Assembly (NCBI GenBank): GCA_934091055.1 | Contig: CAKOKN010000002.1 | Coordinates: 1 to 64,000, forward strand | DNA: 64,000 nt | Direction of reading: 5' to 3' | From: an uncultured Bacilli bacterium | GTDB lineage: Bacteria; Bacillota_I; Bacilli_A; RF39; UBA660 | In this document: piece by piece, positions 26,601-34,442 of the stretch | How positions within the stretch are numbered: position 1 is the first letter of the stretch | How the letters are laid out: the number at the start of each line of letters is the position of its first letter | Notes under the pieces: model-generated | Database searches by the model: none | What the model was told of the DNA's origin: nothing | Seen by the model: only the letters and a program-made list of their open reading frames with translations | Made by a program: the position numbers and the translations under genes

Positions 26601-28241
26601 AGATAAACTATGTCTAGAATATCCTGTATCAATAGCTCTAGATAATTCTAATGTATCAATAACCGTATTTTGAAATTCACCTAAATCATATTTTTTCATT
26701 GCACTAGAAATAAATGAAATATCAAATTTAGCATTATGAGCTACCATTGGTAAATCGCCAGTCCATTCTAAAAATCTCTTAGTAACATTTTCTTCATTAT
26801 CTTTACCTTTAACCATCTCATCAGTAATACAAGTAAGCGCGGTAATCTTATCAGGAATATGTCTACCTGGATCAATAAGTTCATCAAATCTATCAATAAT
26901 ATTACCATCTTTAATCTTAACAGCACCAATTTCTATCATTTGGTCAGTACCACCAGCATTAAAACCAGTAGTCTCAGTATCAAATACCACAAAAGTAGTA
27001 CCTGATAGAGGTCTATCATCACTTCTAACTACAATATCGACAGTATCATCAACTACCGTAAGCTCAGTACCATATAGTCCCTTAAAATGTTTACTAGGAT
27101 CTTCTATTCCCTTATTATGACCAGATATAATACCATAAGCAATTGGAAATGCCTGACAACCACTATGATCTGTAATAGCAACCCCTCTATAACCCATATC
27201 AATACATTTATTTACCAGTTCACAAGTATGTTTACCAAGATCAACTCTAGTAATACCATCCATTTGACTCATCATAGTATGTGCGTGAAGTTCTACTCTT
27301 TTAACAGGAGCATCATCCACTATCTTCTCAGCAGCAGGCTTCTCTATCTTTTCTACATCTTTATATCTCGTCGTAAAAGTAAGTTCATTAGAATACTTAT
27401 CCATAGCTACTTTACCATAAAAGTTATACCAAGAACCAACCTTAAGTAAATCTTTAATTCTAGCATATTCATCATTATCTTTAGTAAACATCTTAACATA
27501 AATACTATCATTATTATCCGTAACCTTAAGAGTGATAATTTTATAACCACTCTTAGATTCAAACATATCGATGCCAAAGATAGTACCTTCTATAGTAATA
27601 TTATCTACTTCATACATTAAATCTTTAATTGGAGTAATACTAGTATCCTTCTTAGGTCTAAAGTACTTCTTCTCTTCTGTTTTAACCTCACTAGCAGTCT
27701 CTTTCTTTGGGCTGACTACTTTAGGAGCCTCTACTACTTTTTCACGCTCTATCTCTTTAAGTAATTCTTGTTCTTTTTCTTCTACTAAACTAAGTTCTAA
27801 ACTCTTATTAAAACCATAATCTTTAAGACAATTATTAATATAATTAAGTTTCTCAATCAAATAAGAATTTTCTGCTTTATTATATACTTCAAATACATAT
27901 TTATTATCTACTACATTAACATTTCTACCAATAAATACTCTATATTTATAACTATCATTACTAAATATATTAATTAAATTATCTATATAATCATTAATAT
28001 ATTCATCATTATCTTCAGTTACTATAACACTAAGTTTAATATCTTCAATAGTACTAAAATTAATCTTAATTTTATTAATAAGTTCAGTATATATATATAC
28101 AGGTAGTATCTTATCATTTTCTATAATAAAATTCCATAATTTATTATTATCATAGACTACTATTTTCTTAATACTAGCCTTTTCTAAATAGTCAGTATTC
28201 ATACCAATTTGATCTAGTAATCTCTTCATTTTATCTTGCAT
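23616..28241 (-). CDS. polC: DNA polymerase III alpha subunit, PolC type
   Basis: PolC is the replicative polymerase of low-GC Gram-positives. The 1541 residues are near the usual ~1440-1500 plus a slightly long N terminus. Order: N-terminal domain, an OB fold (~205-320), PHP domain start (VELHAHTMMSQMDG, ~330), inserted DEDDh proofreading exonuclease (FVVFDTETTGFNAGG, ~425; MVAHNAKFDISFI), the rest of PHP, a zinc-binding region (CLKCKHSIF, CPVCGERLY), polymerase with the catalytic PDIDLNFS (~990), and the C terminus ending SQLSLF, a likely beta-clamp-binding peptide (QxSLF). Nothing is missing. Transcribed alone. Confidence 0.98.
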   Translation of the reverse strand: MQDKMKRLLDQIGMNTDYLEKASIKKIVVYDNNKLWNFIIENDKILPVYIYTELINKIKINFSTIEDIKLSVIVTEDNDEYINDYIDNLINIFSNDSYKYRVFIGRNVNVVDNKYVFEVYNKAENSYLIEKLNYINNCLKDYGFNKSLELSLVEEKEQELLKEIEREKVVEAPKVVSPKKETASEVKTEEKKYFRPKKDTSITPIKDLMYEVDNITIEGTIFGIDMFESKSGYKIITLKVTDNNDSIYVKMFTKDNDEYARIKDLLKVGSWYNFYGKVAMDKYSNELTFTTRYKDVEKIEKPAAEKIVDDAPVKRVELHAHTMMSQMDGITRVDLGKHTCELVNKCIDMGYRGVAITDHSGCQAFPIAYGIISGHNKGIEDPSKHFKGLYGTELTVVDDTVDIVVRSDDRPLSGTTFVVFDTETTGFNAGGTDQMIEIGAVKIKDGNIIDRFDELIDPGRHIPDKITALTCITDEMVKGKDNEENVTKRFLEWTGDLPMVAHNAKFDISFISSAMKKYDLGEFQNTVIDTLELSRAIDTGYSRHSLSALVKRYNVPWEEDAHHRADYDAEGTAYVFHKMISKLTMQNLSKISDLDKLIPKDEIYKFGRTYHFNAIALNKKGLKNLFKIISLANTTYLYKTPRILRSRLNELREGLIIGSGCYESEVFIEARSKEGEELTNIINFYDYVEVQPPEVYGHLIQTSDFKDEFEIKEHIKKIITATREAGKIIVATGDVHHFTREDKIYREIIVNQKVPGGGRHPLAKSSITSIPSQHFRTTKEMLNDFAFLGEEEAYEIVVTNTNKVLDMVEEIEVIIDTGGIPFSPRVKSDDGKSYLDCPRVVTDLVFNRAKDWYGDNLPHNIEERISTELYGNIVYKCWEEKLKKEYPDISNEEFESKLFENLHNTLISGYDTVNELVINYAREHWNEEDGELTDKTVEKKVKKLFGGVIGGGFDPIYLIAQRLVKHSNDEGFLVGSRGSVGSSFVATMMGITEVNPLPAHYRCLKCKHSIFKDDDGKDLGATYSSGFDLPDKMCPVCGERLYKDGQDMPFATFLGFNADKVPDIDLNFSDLNQASAHEYTKVLFGVDNVYRAGTIGTVAEKTAFGFVKGFFEDKGITNKRSCEIERLAMGCTGVKRTTGQHPGGIVVVPDYMDVSDFTPFQFPAEDPTSAWRTTHFDYHAIDQDLLKLDILGHSDPTQLRLIQELSGTDILKVPLDDKDTMSIFTSTKALGVTNEQIMCDTGTLGIPEFGTPFTISLVYETKPTTFAELIKISGLSHGTDVWLGNAQELIKNNIVPFKEVIGCRDDIMVYLMYHGVEPIKAFKIMEFVRKGKASKDPETWAKHKETMEKAGIESWFIDSCFKIKYMFPKAHAAAYVISAFRIAWYKVHMPAYFYASWYSTKATDFDIEAMIKGYDDIKRVLTEIEGKGYDATNKENGVSECLKVALEMAARGIKVAPYDLYKSKGMIFTVGDDKTIIPPFRAIDGLGDVVAKNIEKEAERAPFISIEDFQTRCKVSQTLIEKMRSMGIFSGMPETSQLSLF

Positions 28242-28333
28242 AATACCACCTAAACTTCCTATCTAATATTATACTAAAAAAAAGAAGTAAATTAAACCTC
28301 TTTACAATCTTTTTTACAAGTTTTTATTTTAAG

Positions 28334-28410
28334 TTCGAGCCTGTAGTCTCTCACTACATAAAAAGCCCAGGTCTTTTTATGGTAATTTAGAGCCATTAAG
28401 TCTCTAAATT
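28334..28410 (+). repeat. Hairpin array E (three modules)
   Basis: Unit 1 is TTC-GAG-CCTGTAGT-CTC-TCACTA (28334-28356). Module 2 pairs CATAAAAAG with CTTTTTATG around CCCAGGT (28357-28381), and module 3 pairs AATTTAGAG with CTCTAAATT around CCATTAAGT (28384-28410). It lies between sufU and polC. Confidence 0.88.
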
Positions 28411-28425
28411 AATCTATTTATAAAT

Positions 28426-28446
28426 TATCAACAACACCTGTTGATA
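28426..28446. repeat. DnaA-box-like palindrome TATCAACA/TGTTGATA
   Basis: TATCAACA and TGTTGATA are separated by five bases. With the preceding T the left arm is TTATCAACA, a form of DnaA box. Similar palindromes lie at 52092-52112 and 52132-52156. Confidence 0.6.
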
Positions 28447-28451
28447 CATAA

Positions 28452-28481
28452 AAAATCACCCATTTAACTATGAGTGATTTT
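28452..28481 (-). terminator. suf operon terminator
   Basis: AAAATCACTCAT pairs with ATGGGTGATTTT (one G-T pair) on the minus strand and is followed by T residues. The stem overlaps the sufU stop. Confidence 0.75.
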
Positions 28482-28893
28482 CTTTTTCTAAATAATCTTT
28501 TATACCATTAGCAGATAAAGTAGCACATTTAATTCTTGAGGGTTGTTTACTAGTATCATCAAATACTAATAATTCTTTTAATACTTCTTTATCATATTCT
28601 TCTTCATTAATCATTTTTAAATAATTATCTATTAAATAAATACCTTCTTCTTTAGTTTTACCAATAAGTAAATTAGTAAGAATATTAGTAGAGGATATAC
28701 TTATAACACAAGCTTCTCCTTCAAAAGATATATCTTTAATAATATTATCTTGAATCTTTAAATAAATATCTAAATTATCAATACAACTAACATTTCTTGT
28801 ATTAATCTTAACATAACTATCATCACTAGCATATTTCTTATTAGGAGCTTGGTAATTATCTAAAATAATGCTTCTCTTTAAATCTCTATCCAT
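28468..28893 (-). CDS. sufU: Fe-S assembly sulfur-relay protein SufU
   Basis: SufU is the zinc-dependent sulfur acceptor from SufS in Gram-positive SUF systems. The ~141-residue product starts MDRDLKRSIILDNYQAPNK at ATG 28893. That ATG shares a base with the sufS stop (TAATG); the longer frame beginning 18 bases upstream overlaps sufS and lacks better support. Cysteines appear in GEACVISISSTN and RIKCATLS, positions used for zinc/sulfur binding in the SufU/IscU family. The first motif reads GEACVIS where many have GxGCxIS. Last gene of sufC-sufD-sufS-sufU. Confidence 0.9.
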   Translation of the reverse strand: MDRDLKRSIILDNYQAPNKKYASDDSYVKINTRNVSCIDNLDIYLKIQDNIIKDISFEGEACVISISSTNILTNLLIGKTKEEGIYLIDNYLKMINEEEYDKEVLKELLVFDDTSKQPSRIKCATLSANGIKDYLEKENHS

Positions 28894-30089
28894 TATAGTA
28901 TTTCCTTCCATATATTATTACTATTTTTTAGTACATTGATAAGTAAGTCAATTTCTTCCTTAGTATTATAAAAACTAAGACTAATTCTAACTGTATTACT
29001 AATATTAAAGACATTATCAAGTATTTTAGCACAGTGATTACCCGCTCTTACACATATATTATATTTATCTAGGTATATCGCAGCATCTTGTGCAAATACT
29101 CCATTAATATTAAAAGCTACTATATTAGTATCTACATCTTTATTATATATAGTAATAAAATCAAGTTTAGATAGTTCATTAATTAAATACTTTCTTAAAT
29201 CTCTTTCATACTTATTAATTCTATCGATGCCAATATTTTCTAAATAACTAACTGCCGCACTAAGACCTAATACTCCTTCAATATTTGGAGTACCACCTTC
29301 AAGTCTTGTAGGTATCTCTCTTAATTCAACATAGCCATCCTTAGTAAACATAGCATTCATACCACCACCATAATTAAATGGTTTAACTTTATCTAGTAAA
29401 TCAAATTTACCATATAAGACACCAATACCCGTAGGACCATACATCTTATGACCAGAAAATACCATAAAATCAATATCTTCATCTTGAACATCTATCTTTT
29501 TATGTGCTATACCTTGAGCAGCATCTACGACCATAATTATATTATTATCATGGGCTAATTTACTAATTTCTTTAATAGGTCTCTCATCACCAATTACATT
29601 AGTAGTATAAGCAAGAGATATAACTTTAGTTTTATTAGTTATAGCTTTTCTAACATTATCAATACTAACTTCATTGTTATCATTAAGTTCAATATATTTA
29701 ACTTTAATACCTATCTCTTTTTGTAATATAAACCAAGGTATAATATTTGATGCGTGTTCACTAAGTGTAATAAGTACCTCATCATCTTTCTTTAAATAAT
29801 CTTTAAAAAAACCAGAAACAATAATATTCATACCATTAGTGGTACCATCAGTAAAAACAATCTCCGAACTTTCTTTAGCGTTAATAAAATCTCTAATTTT
29901 TTCTCTAGCTTCTTCATATAAATTATCAACAGTGGCACTTAGTTTATAGTCGCCTCTATGAGCATTCGCAGTATATTCATTATAATACTTTATTATAGCA
30001 TCTCTTACTACCTTAGGTTTCAAGGTAGTAGCTCCATTATCAAAATATATAATATTCTTCTTTAAAATTTCAAAATCATCTCTATTCAT
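28893..30089 (-). CDS. sufS: Cysteine desulfurase SufS
   Basis: This is a PLP-dependent group II cysteine desulfurase of 398 residues that mobilises sulfur from cysteine for Fe-S clusters. Visible motifs: YFDNGATTLKP, NAHRG, EIVFTDGTTNGMN, VDAAQGIAHKKID, the PLP lysine in FMVFSGHKMYGPTGIGVLYG, LEGGTPNIEGV and the catalytic cysteine loop RAGNHCAKI. The start at 30089 directly follows the sufD stop (TAG-ATG), with its ribosome site GGAGGTGA inside sufD. It overlaps sufU by one base. Confidence 0.97.
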   Translation of the reverse strand: MNRDDFEILKKNIIYFDNGATTLKPKVVRDAIIKYYNEYTANAHRGDYKLSATVDNLYEEAREKIRDFINAKESSEIVFTDGTTNGMNIIVSGFFKDYLKKDDEVLITLSEHASNIIPWFILQKEIGIKVKYIELNDNNEVSIDNVRKAITNKTKVISLAYTTNVIGDERPIKEISKLAHDNNIIMVVDAAQGIAHKKIDVQDEDIDFMVFSGHKMYGPTGIGVLYGKFDLLDKVKPFNYGGGMNAMFTKDGYVELREIPTRLEGGTPNIEGVLGLSAAVSYLENIGIDRINKYERDLRKYLINELSKLDFITIYNKDVDTNIVAFNINGVFAQDAAIYLDKYNICVRAGNHCAKILDNVFNISNTVRISLSFYNTKEEIDLLINVLKNSNNIWKEIL

Positions 30090-30854
30090 CTATTCACCTC
30101 CTATTTTATCTAAAATATTAAGTATTCTACCTCTTGTTTCCATATCAGGGTTAATATTAGAAAGAAGTAATCCCTTAATAATTAATGTAGTAGCAGTCTG
30201 ATAATCAATTCCTCTAGACATTAAATAGAATAGACTTTCACTATCTATATTACCAATAGTAGAAGAATGAATAGCAATAGTACTATTATCACGTGTAAAC
30301 ATATTAGGATTAATCTTATTATTAGATTCTCCTAGACTAATAATTTTTGTCTGCTGATTTAAGTAGCAGTCCTTTATTCCATTTTCTACATAACTATTTA
30401 TATCAAATATATTAGAACTATTATTTTTAGCTACAGTTCTATTAAATATATCTGAAGAAGTATTCTTATTTAAATGGTTAATATTTATAGTATATTTATC
30501 ATTATTACTACTGATACTAGAAAAATTATATTTAATATTTGAGTCTTCTCCATTTAAATTTATTTCTACTTGTTCTAGAGTATTAGTGTTATTATAAAAA
30601 TTATTTAATATTAATGAAGATTTTTTACCTAAATTATATGCTTGCTTTAAAGTAACATCTTTTAAGCAAGAATACTCAAATAAATTAATACATAAATTAT
30701 CATTAATATTTATTTCAATATCTAAATTATCACTTTCAATAAATTCAATTAAATAGTTTCCATTATTAGAAAAAGAAATAGTATTATCACATATTATGAC
30801 ATCATCATTATCAAAGGGAATAATTTGATTTCTAACTACTTTTATTTTATTCAT
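30090..30854 (-). CDS. sufD: Short SufB/SufD-family scaffold subunit
   Basis: This 254-residue beta-helix scaffold protein partners with SufC in Fe-S cluster assembly. The C-terminal signature is clear (IHSSTIGNIDSESLFYLMSRGIDYQTATTLIIKG). It is far shorter than usual SufB (~465) or SufD (~430), lacking most of the N-terminal domain. It overlaps sufC by 8 bases. No second SufB/D gene follows sufU, where sufB normally sits, so either sufB is elsewhere or this is a minimal SufC-SufBD system. Assignment to SufD rather than SufB is by position only. Confidence 0.8.
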   Translation of the reverse strand: MNKIKVVRNQIIPFDNDDVIICDNTISFSNNGNYLIEFIESDNLDIEININDNLCINLFEYSCLKDVTLKQAYNLGKKSSLILNNFYNNTNTLEQVEINLNGEDSNIKYNFSSISSNNDKYTININHLNKNTSSDIFNRTVAKNNSSNIFDINSYVENGIKDCYLNQQTKIISLGESNNKINPNMFTRDNSTIAIHSSTIGNIDSESLFYLMSRGIDYQTATTLIIKGLLLSNINPDMETRGRILNILDKIGGE

Positions 30855-31617
30855 TTATCTCATCACCAGTTATAATATTTTTCTCATTTTTATAACTATA
30901 ATATCCATTTTTTTCTATATCTATTGCTAAATCATAATTTCCTGTCTTAGTAATTGTTCCCTTATTCATTATATGTACATAATCTGGTTTCAAATATTCA
31001 AGAATCTTTGGATGATGAGTAATAATTAAAATAGAAGTATTAGGATTCTCTTCTTTATATTTTGCAATATTTTCTCCGACTATTCTAAGACTATCAACAT
31101 CAAGACCAGAATCTACTTCATCTAAAATAATAAATTTTGGTTTTAAAAGCTTAATTTGCAATACTTCATTTTTCTTTTTTTCTCCACCTGAAAAACCTAC
31201 ATTTAGACTACGATGAATTAAATCTTTATTCATAGAAAGTTCTTCTGCACCCTTTTCACATTTTAAAATAAAATCATATAGACCTATTCTTTTATTATTT
31301 ACCGAAGACATTGCAGTTCTAAGAAAATCTTGATTAGAAACACCTTCTATTTCCATAGGGTATTGCATAACTAAAAAAATACCTTTTTTTGCTCTCTCGT
31401 CAGTAGATAAAGGAATTAAATTATCTCCATCAAAGGTAATACTACCATTAGTTATTTTATAATTAGAGTCTCCCATAATTACTCTGGATAAAGTTGATTT
31501 ACCAACTCCATTAGGTCCCATTATAACATTTATCTCTCCATCATTAATAACTAAATTAAAATTATTTAAAATTCTTTTATTATTTACTGCTACATCTAAG
31601 TTTTCAATTTTTAGCAT
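30847..31617 (-). CDS. sufC: Fe-S assembly ATPase SufC
   Basis: SufC is the ABC-type ATPase that drives the SufB/D scaffold. The 256 residues show Walker A GPNGVGKST, Q-loop VMQYPMEIEGVS, the variant ABC signature VGFSGGEKKKNEVLQ, Walker B LKPKFIILDEVDSGLD and H-switch LIITHHPKIL. First gene of the suf operon, with AGAGGGATA ahead of ATG 31617 and the rpoD terminator just upstream. Confidence 0.97.
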   Translation of the reverse strand: MLKIENLDVAVNNKRILNNFNLVINDGEINVIMGPNGVGKSTLSRVIMGDSNYKITNGSITFDGDNLIPLSTDERAKKGIFLVMQYPMEIEGVSNQDFLRTAMSSVNNKRIGLYDFILKCEKGAEELSMNKDLIHRSLNVGFSGGEKKKNEVLQIKLLKPKFIILDEVDSGLDVDSLRIVGENIAKYKEENPNTSILIITHHPKILEYLKPDYVHIMNKGTITKTGNYDLAIDIEKNGYYSYKNEKNIITGDEINE

Positions 31618-31674
31618 ACTTATCCCTCTTTCCTAAATATTATAACACTTTTATTTAATTTTGAAAATAAAAAA

Positions 31675-31701
31675 GACACTAATATAAATTATATTAATGT
31701 C
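31675..31701 (-). terminator. rpoD terminator
   Basis: A 13-bp stem (one mismatch) GACACTAATATAA/TTATATTAATGTC is followed on the minus strand by TTTTTTATTTT, 14 bases after the rpoD stop. Confidence 0.8.
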
Positions 31702-31714
31702 GTAAATTTGTTTT

Positions 31715-33337
31715 TTAATATTTTTTCTTATTAGAAAGAAATCTAAGTCTTCTTATTCCTTTTGCTTCAATTTGTCTTACACGTTCACGAGTAATACCAA
31801 GAAGGTTACCTATTTCTTCTAAAGTACAAGCTCCACTTCTATAACTATCAATAATATCTGTTACTTTTTCAGGGGTTAATTCATTATATACATCAGTCTT
31901 ATTATAATTGGCTCTAGCACAATAAATAAGCTTTCTTAGTTCATCATCAGATATAGGGAAGCCCATTCTTAGGACTAAAACTAATTTAGCTCTAATACCT
32001 AAATGATTAAGAAGCTCAGTAAGCATATCTCTAGTTGCTACAACATCATACTCTTCTTCAGGAGTAGGTTTACCATCAGGAATAAGATCACCAAATTCAG
32101 TATCACAGTCATCATTATTTCTTACTAAATCATTAAGTGATGGGATATGTGACATACTAATTGCATTTAAAGCATTTTTTACACTAAGTTCATTAGTATC
32201 TAAAGCCTTAGCAATTTCTTCAATACTAGGAGTTCTATTCTCTAAAGTTTCAATCTCTTTTGTATATCTTCTGATTTTTAAAATTATTTCATTTAAATGA
32301 ACCGGAAATCTTATAGTATTAGATTGATCTGCTATAGCTCTAGTAATAGCTTGTCTAATCCACCAAGTAGCATAAGTAGAAAACTTATTACCCTTTGTTA
32401 CATCAAACTTTTCAACAGCTCTCATAAGTCCACCATTACCTTCTTGAACTAAGTCAAGTAAAGGCATATTTGCACTACGAGCAGTATATTTTTTTGCTAT
32501 AGCAACTACCAATCTTAAGTTACTTTCAACAATACTATTTCTTAAATTGATGTATTCAAAAATACTATCTAGCTCTTTATCTAAATTGTTATAAAAGAAT
32601 TCTTCATCATTTTCTTTAGCTTTATCAATATCATATTTATAAGTACCAGCAATTACCTTATCTGCTACTTTCGCATCTTTTCCAGGTAAACTACCTATAA
32701 TTCTACTTAATCTTCTTTTTTGCTTTGAAGTAGAAAAAGATCTAAAAAATTTATCAGGATCCTGAAGTGTTAGTTTACCATCAGACCAAATGCCTACTTT
32801 TATAGCCTCCCTACAACTATCAAGCTTTGTAAAGATTTCTTTTTCTTGTTGTGCATTTAAAAGAGGTATATTCCCAATTTGTCTAAGATATAGTTTAATA
32901 CTATCACTAACCATTGGTATATTCTCTTCAGTATATTCATAATTATTCTTCTCATCATTACTATCTATTAATCCTAAGTAAGAAAAGATATGTTCGTATT
33001 GTTTGATTACTGAAGTATTTCCCTTAGTGGTTTCTAATAGTTCACTAAAATAATTAATAACATTGTCAAGTCCATATTTATTTACTAAAGTTTCACAATT
33101 ATCTTCTGATAATTTTTTACCATCTATTTCAATAGATATCAAAAATACATAGTACTTATCAATGAAGCTTTTTATAGATTTTTCATCTACTTCTAATAAT
33201 AATTCTTTGAATAAACTAAATACTTGTTCCTTTCCATATTTTTTTACAAGTAAAGTATAATATTTGTAGTTTATTGATTTTTTAGATTTAATTTCGTTTA
33301 ATAATTCTTCTTTAAAAACAGAGTTAGTTCCTTTCAT
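31715..33337 (-). CDS. rpoD: Primary sigma factor (RpoD/SigA) with region-4 insertion
   Basis: This is the housekeeping sigma-70 factor, 540 residues. A ~140-residue N-terminal region precedes region 1.2 (DSIKLYLRQIGNIPLL). Region 2 has RLVVAIAKKYTAR, LLDLVQEGNGGLMRAVEKFD and NKFSTYATWWIRQAITRAI, with region 3 after it. In region 4, LVLRMGF (4.1) is separated from TLEEIGNLLGITRERVRQIEAKGIRRLR (4.2; quoted in pieces: TLEEIGNLLG, ITRERVRQIEAKG) by ~40 extra residues, where most RpoD proteins have about ten. The start at 33337 follows a GGGGGG-type site. dnaG, the common neighbour, is absent. Confidence 0.95.
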   Translation of the reverse strand: MKGTNSVFKEELLNEIKSKKSINYKYYTLLVKKYGKEQVFSLFKELLLEVDEKSIKSFIDKYYVFLISIEIDGKKLSEDNCETLVNKYGLDNVINYFSELLETTKGNTSVIKQYEHIFSYLGLIDSNDEKNNYEYTEENIPMVSDSIKLYLRQIGNIPLLNAQQEKEIFTKLDSCREAIKVGIWSDGKLTLQDPDKFFRSFSTSKQKRRLSRIIGSLPGKDAKVADKVIAGTYKYDIDKAKENDEEFFYNNLDKELDSIFEYINLRNSIVESNLRLVVAIAKKYTARSANMPLLDLVQEGNGGLMRAVEKFDVTKGNKFSTYATWWIRQAITRAIADQSNTIRFPVHLNEIILKIRRYTKEIETLENRTPSIEEIAKALDTNELSVKNALNAISMSHIPSLNDLVRNNDDCDTEFGDLIPDGKPTPEEEYDVVATRDMLTELLNHLGIRAKLVLVLRMGFPISDDELRKLIYCARANYNKTDVYNELTPEKVTDIIDSYRSGACTLEEIGNLLGITRERVRQIEAKGIRRLRFLSNKKKY

Positions 33338-33443
33338 AAAATCCCCCCTTCGGTCTTTACAAGCGTGTATTTTATCATATTAATTAAAAAAAGTCAAATA
33401 TAACTTAATAGATGGTGTAAAATCATTCTAAATTATGTAAAAA

Positions 33444-33475
33444 AAAAGTTATATCTAGTTTTAAATATAACTTTT
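33444..33475 (-). terminator. nrnA terminator
   Basis: AAAAGTTATAT pairs with ATATAACTTTT around a ten-base loop; a T-run follows on the minus strand. It sits immediately after the nrnA stop. Confidence 0.85.
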
Positions 33476-33478
33476 AAT

Positions 33479-34441
33479 TTAACATTGATTGTTTTTTTGT
33501 TTGTATTCTCCTGCTAAAGTATCTAAATCTTTAATAAGTAAATCAGTTTGTTCCCAAGTTTTGATTTTTGCACCAGACGCATATATATGACCTCCGCCAC
33601 CATAATTACTAGCAATTTCATTTACATATGGTCCAACAGATCTTATATTAACTCTAATTAGATTACTCTTAATATCTTCTGATAAAAATACCCAAATTAT
33701 AATTTCGTCGACAAATTTTAAATCATTAATCATATTACCTGCAGCAGCACTATCAACACCATACTCTTTCATTATTTTGTCAGTAAGCTTGATATATGCA
33801 ACCCCATTATCAGTTAAAGTTAAGTTTTGATAAATATATCCTTCAAATCTTATTTCTGATAAAGGTCTTCTATATAGATTTTTATATAATGAAGTAAAAT
33901 CAATATTAGTCTCTTGAAGTAGTCTAGTCACTAAGGCAAAAGTTTTAGTACTAGTATAGTCGTGTAAGAATCTATCAGTATCACCAACTATACCTAAATA
34001 TAATTTTTCCCCTTGCTCTTTTGTTAAATTAATTTTATTTTCAAAAGCAAATTCTAATATCAATTGACAAGAACTACAAGATGTATCATCTATATATTCA
34101 ATATCACTATATTTTTCAATAAAAGGATGATGATCTATTTTTATTACAAAATCAAAATCTTTAATATTCGCAGAATCTATTCTTTTAACATCTGGCGTAT
34201 CTAAAACTATGAGTAGTGCCTTATCTTGTATTTTATCAATGTTATCGAGAGTTCCAAAAAACTTAAATCTACTCGCAGGATTACCTACAGCATAAACTTT
34301 CTTTTCAGGAAACAAACCAGTGATAATACTTTTTAATGCAAACTGAGAACCAAGTGCATCAGGATCAGCACCTATATGTCTAGCAATAACTATAGTATTA
34401 TATTTCTTTATTTGTTTATATATTTGTCTATAAGTATTCAT
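33479..34441 (-). CDS. nrnA: Bifunctional oligoribonuclease / PAP phosphatase NrnA
   Basis: NrnA is a DHH/DHHA1 phosphoesterase that degrades nano-RNA and 3'-phosphoadenosine 5'-phosphate. The 320 residues carry ARHIGADPDALGSQFALK (DHH motif I), VLDTPD, IKIDHHPF (the DHH motif), GIVGDTDRF and the C-terminal GGGGHIYASGA of DHHA1. It starts 2 bases after the ackA stop with CAAGGA as ribosome site inside ackA, so the two form an operon. Confidence 0.95.
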   Translation of the reverse strand: MNTYRQIYKQIKKYNTIVIARHIGADPDALGSQFALKSIITGLFPEKKVYAVGNPASRFKFFGTLDNIDKIQDKALLIVLDTPDVKRIDSANIKDFDFVIKIDHHPFIEKYSDIEYIDDTSCSSCQLILEFAFENKINLTKEQGEKLYLGIVGDTDRFLHDYTSTKTFALVTRLLQETNIDFTSLYKNLYRRPLSEIRFEGYIYQNLTLTDNGVAYIKLTDKIMKEYGVDSAAAGNMINDLKFVDEIIIWVFLSEDIKSNLIRVNIRSVGPYVNEIASNYGGGGHIYASGAKIKTWEQTDLLIKDLDTLAGEYKQKNNQC

Positions 34442-34442
34442 A

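Noticed and set aside
24078..27819. Several plus-strand frames inside polC
   Set aside because: They are antisense shadows of an intact 1541-codon gene, with unlike composition and no ribosome sites.
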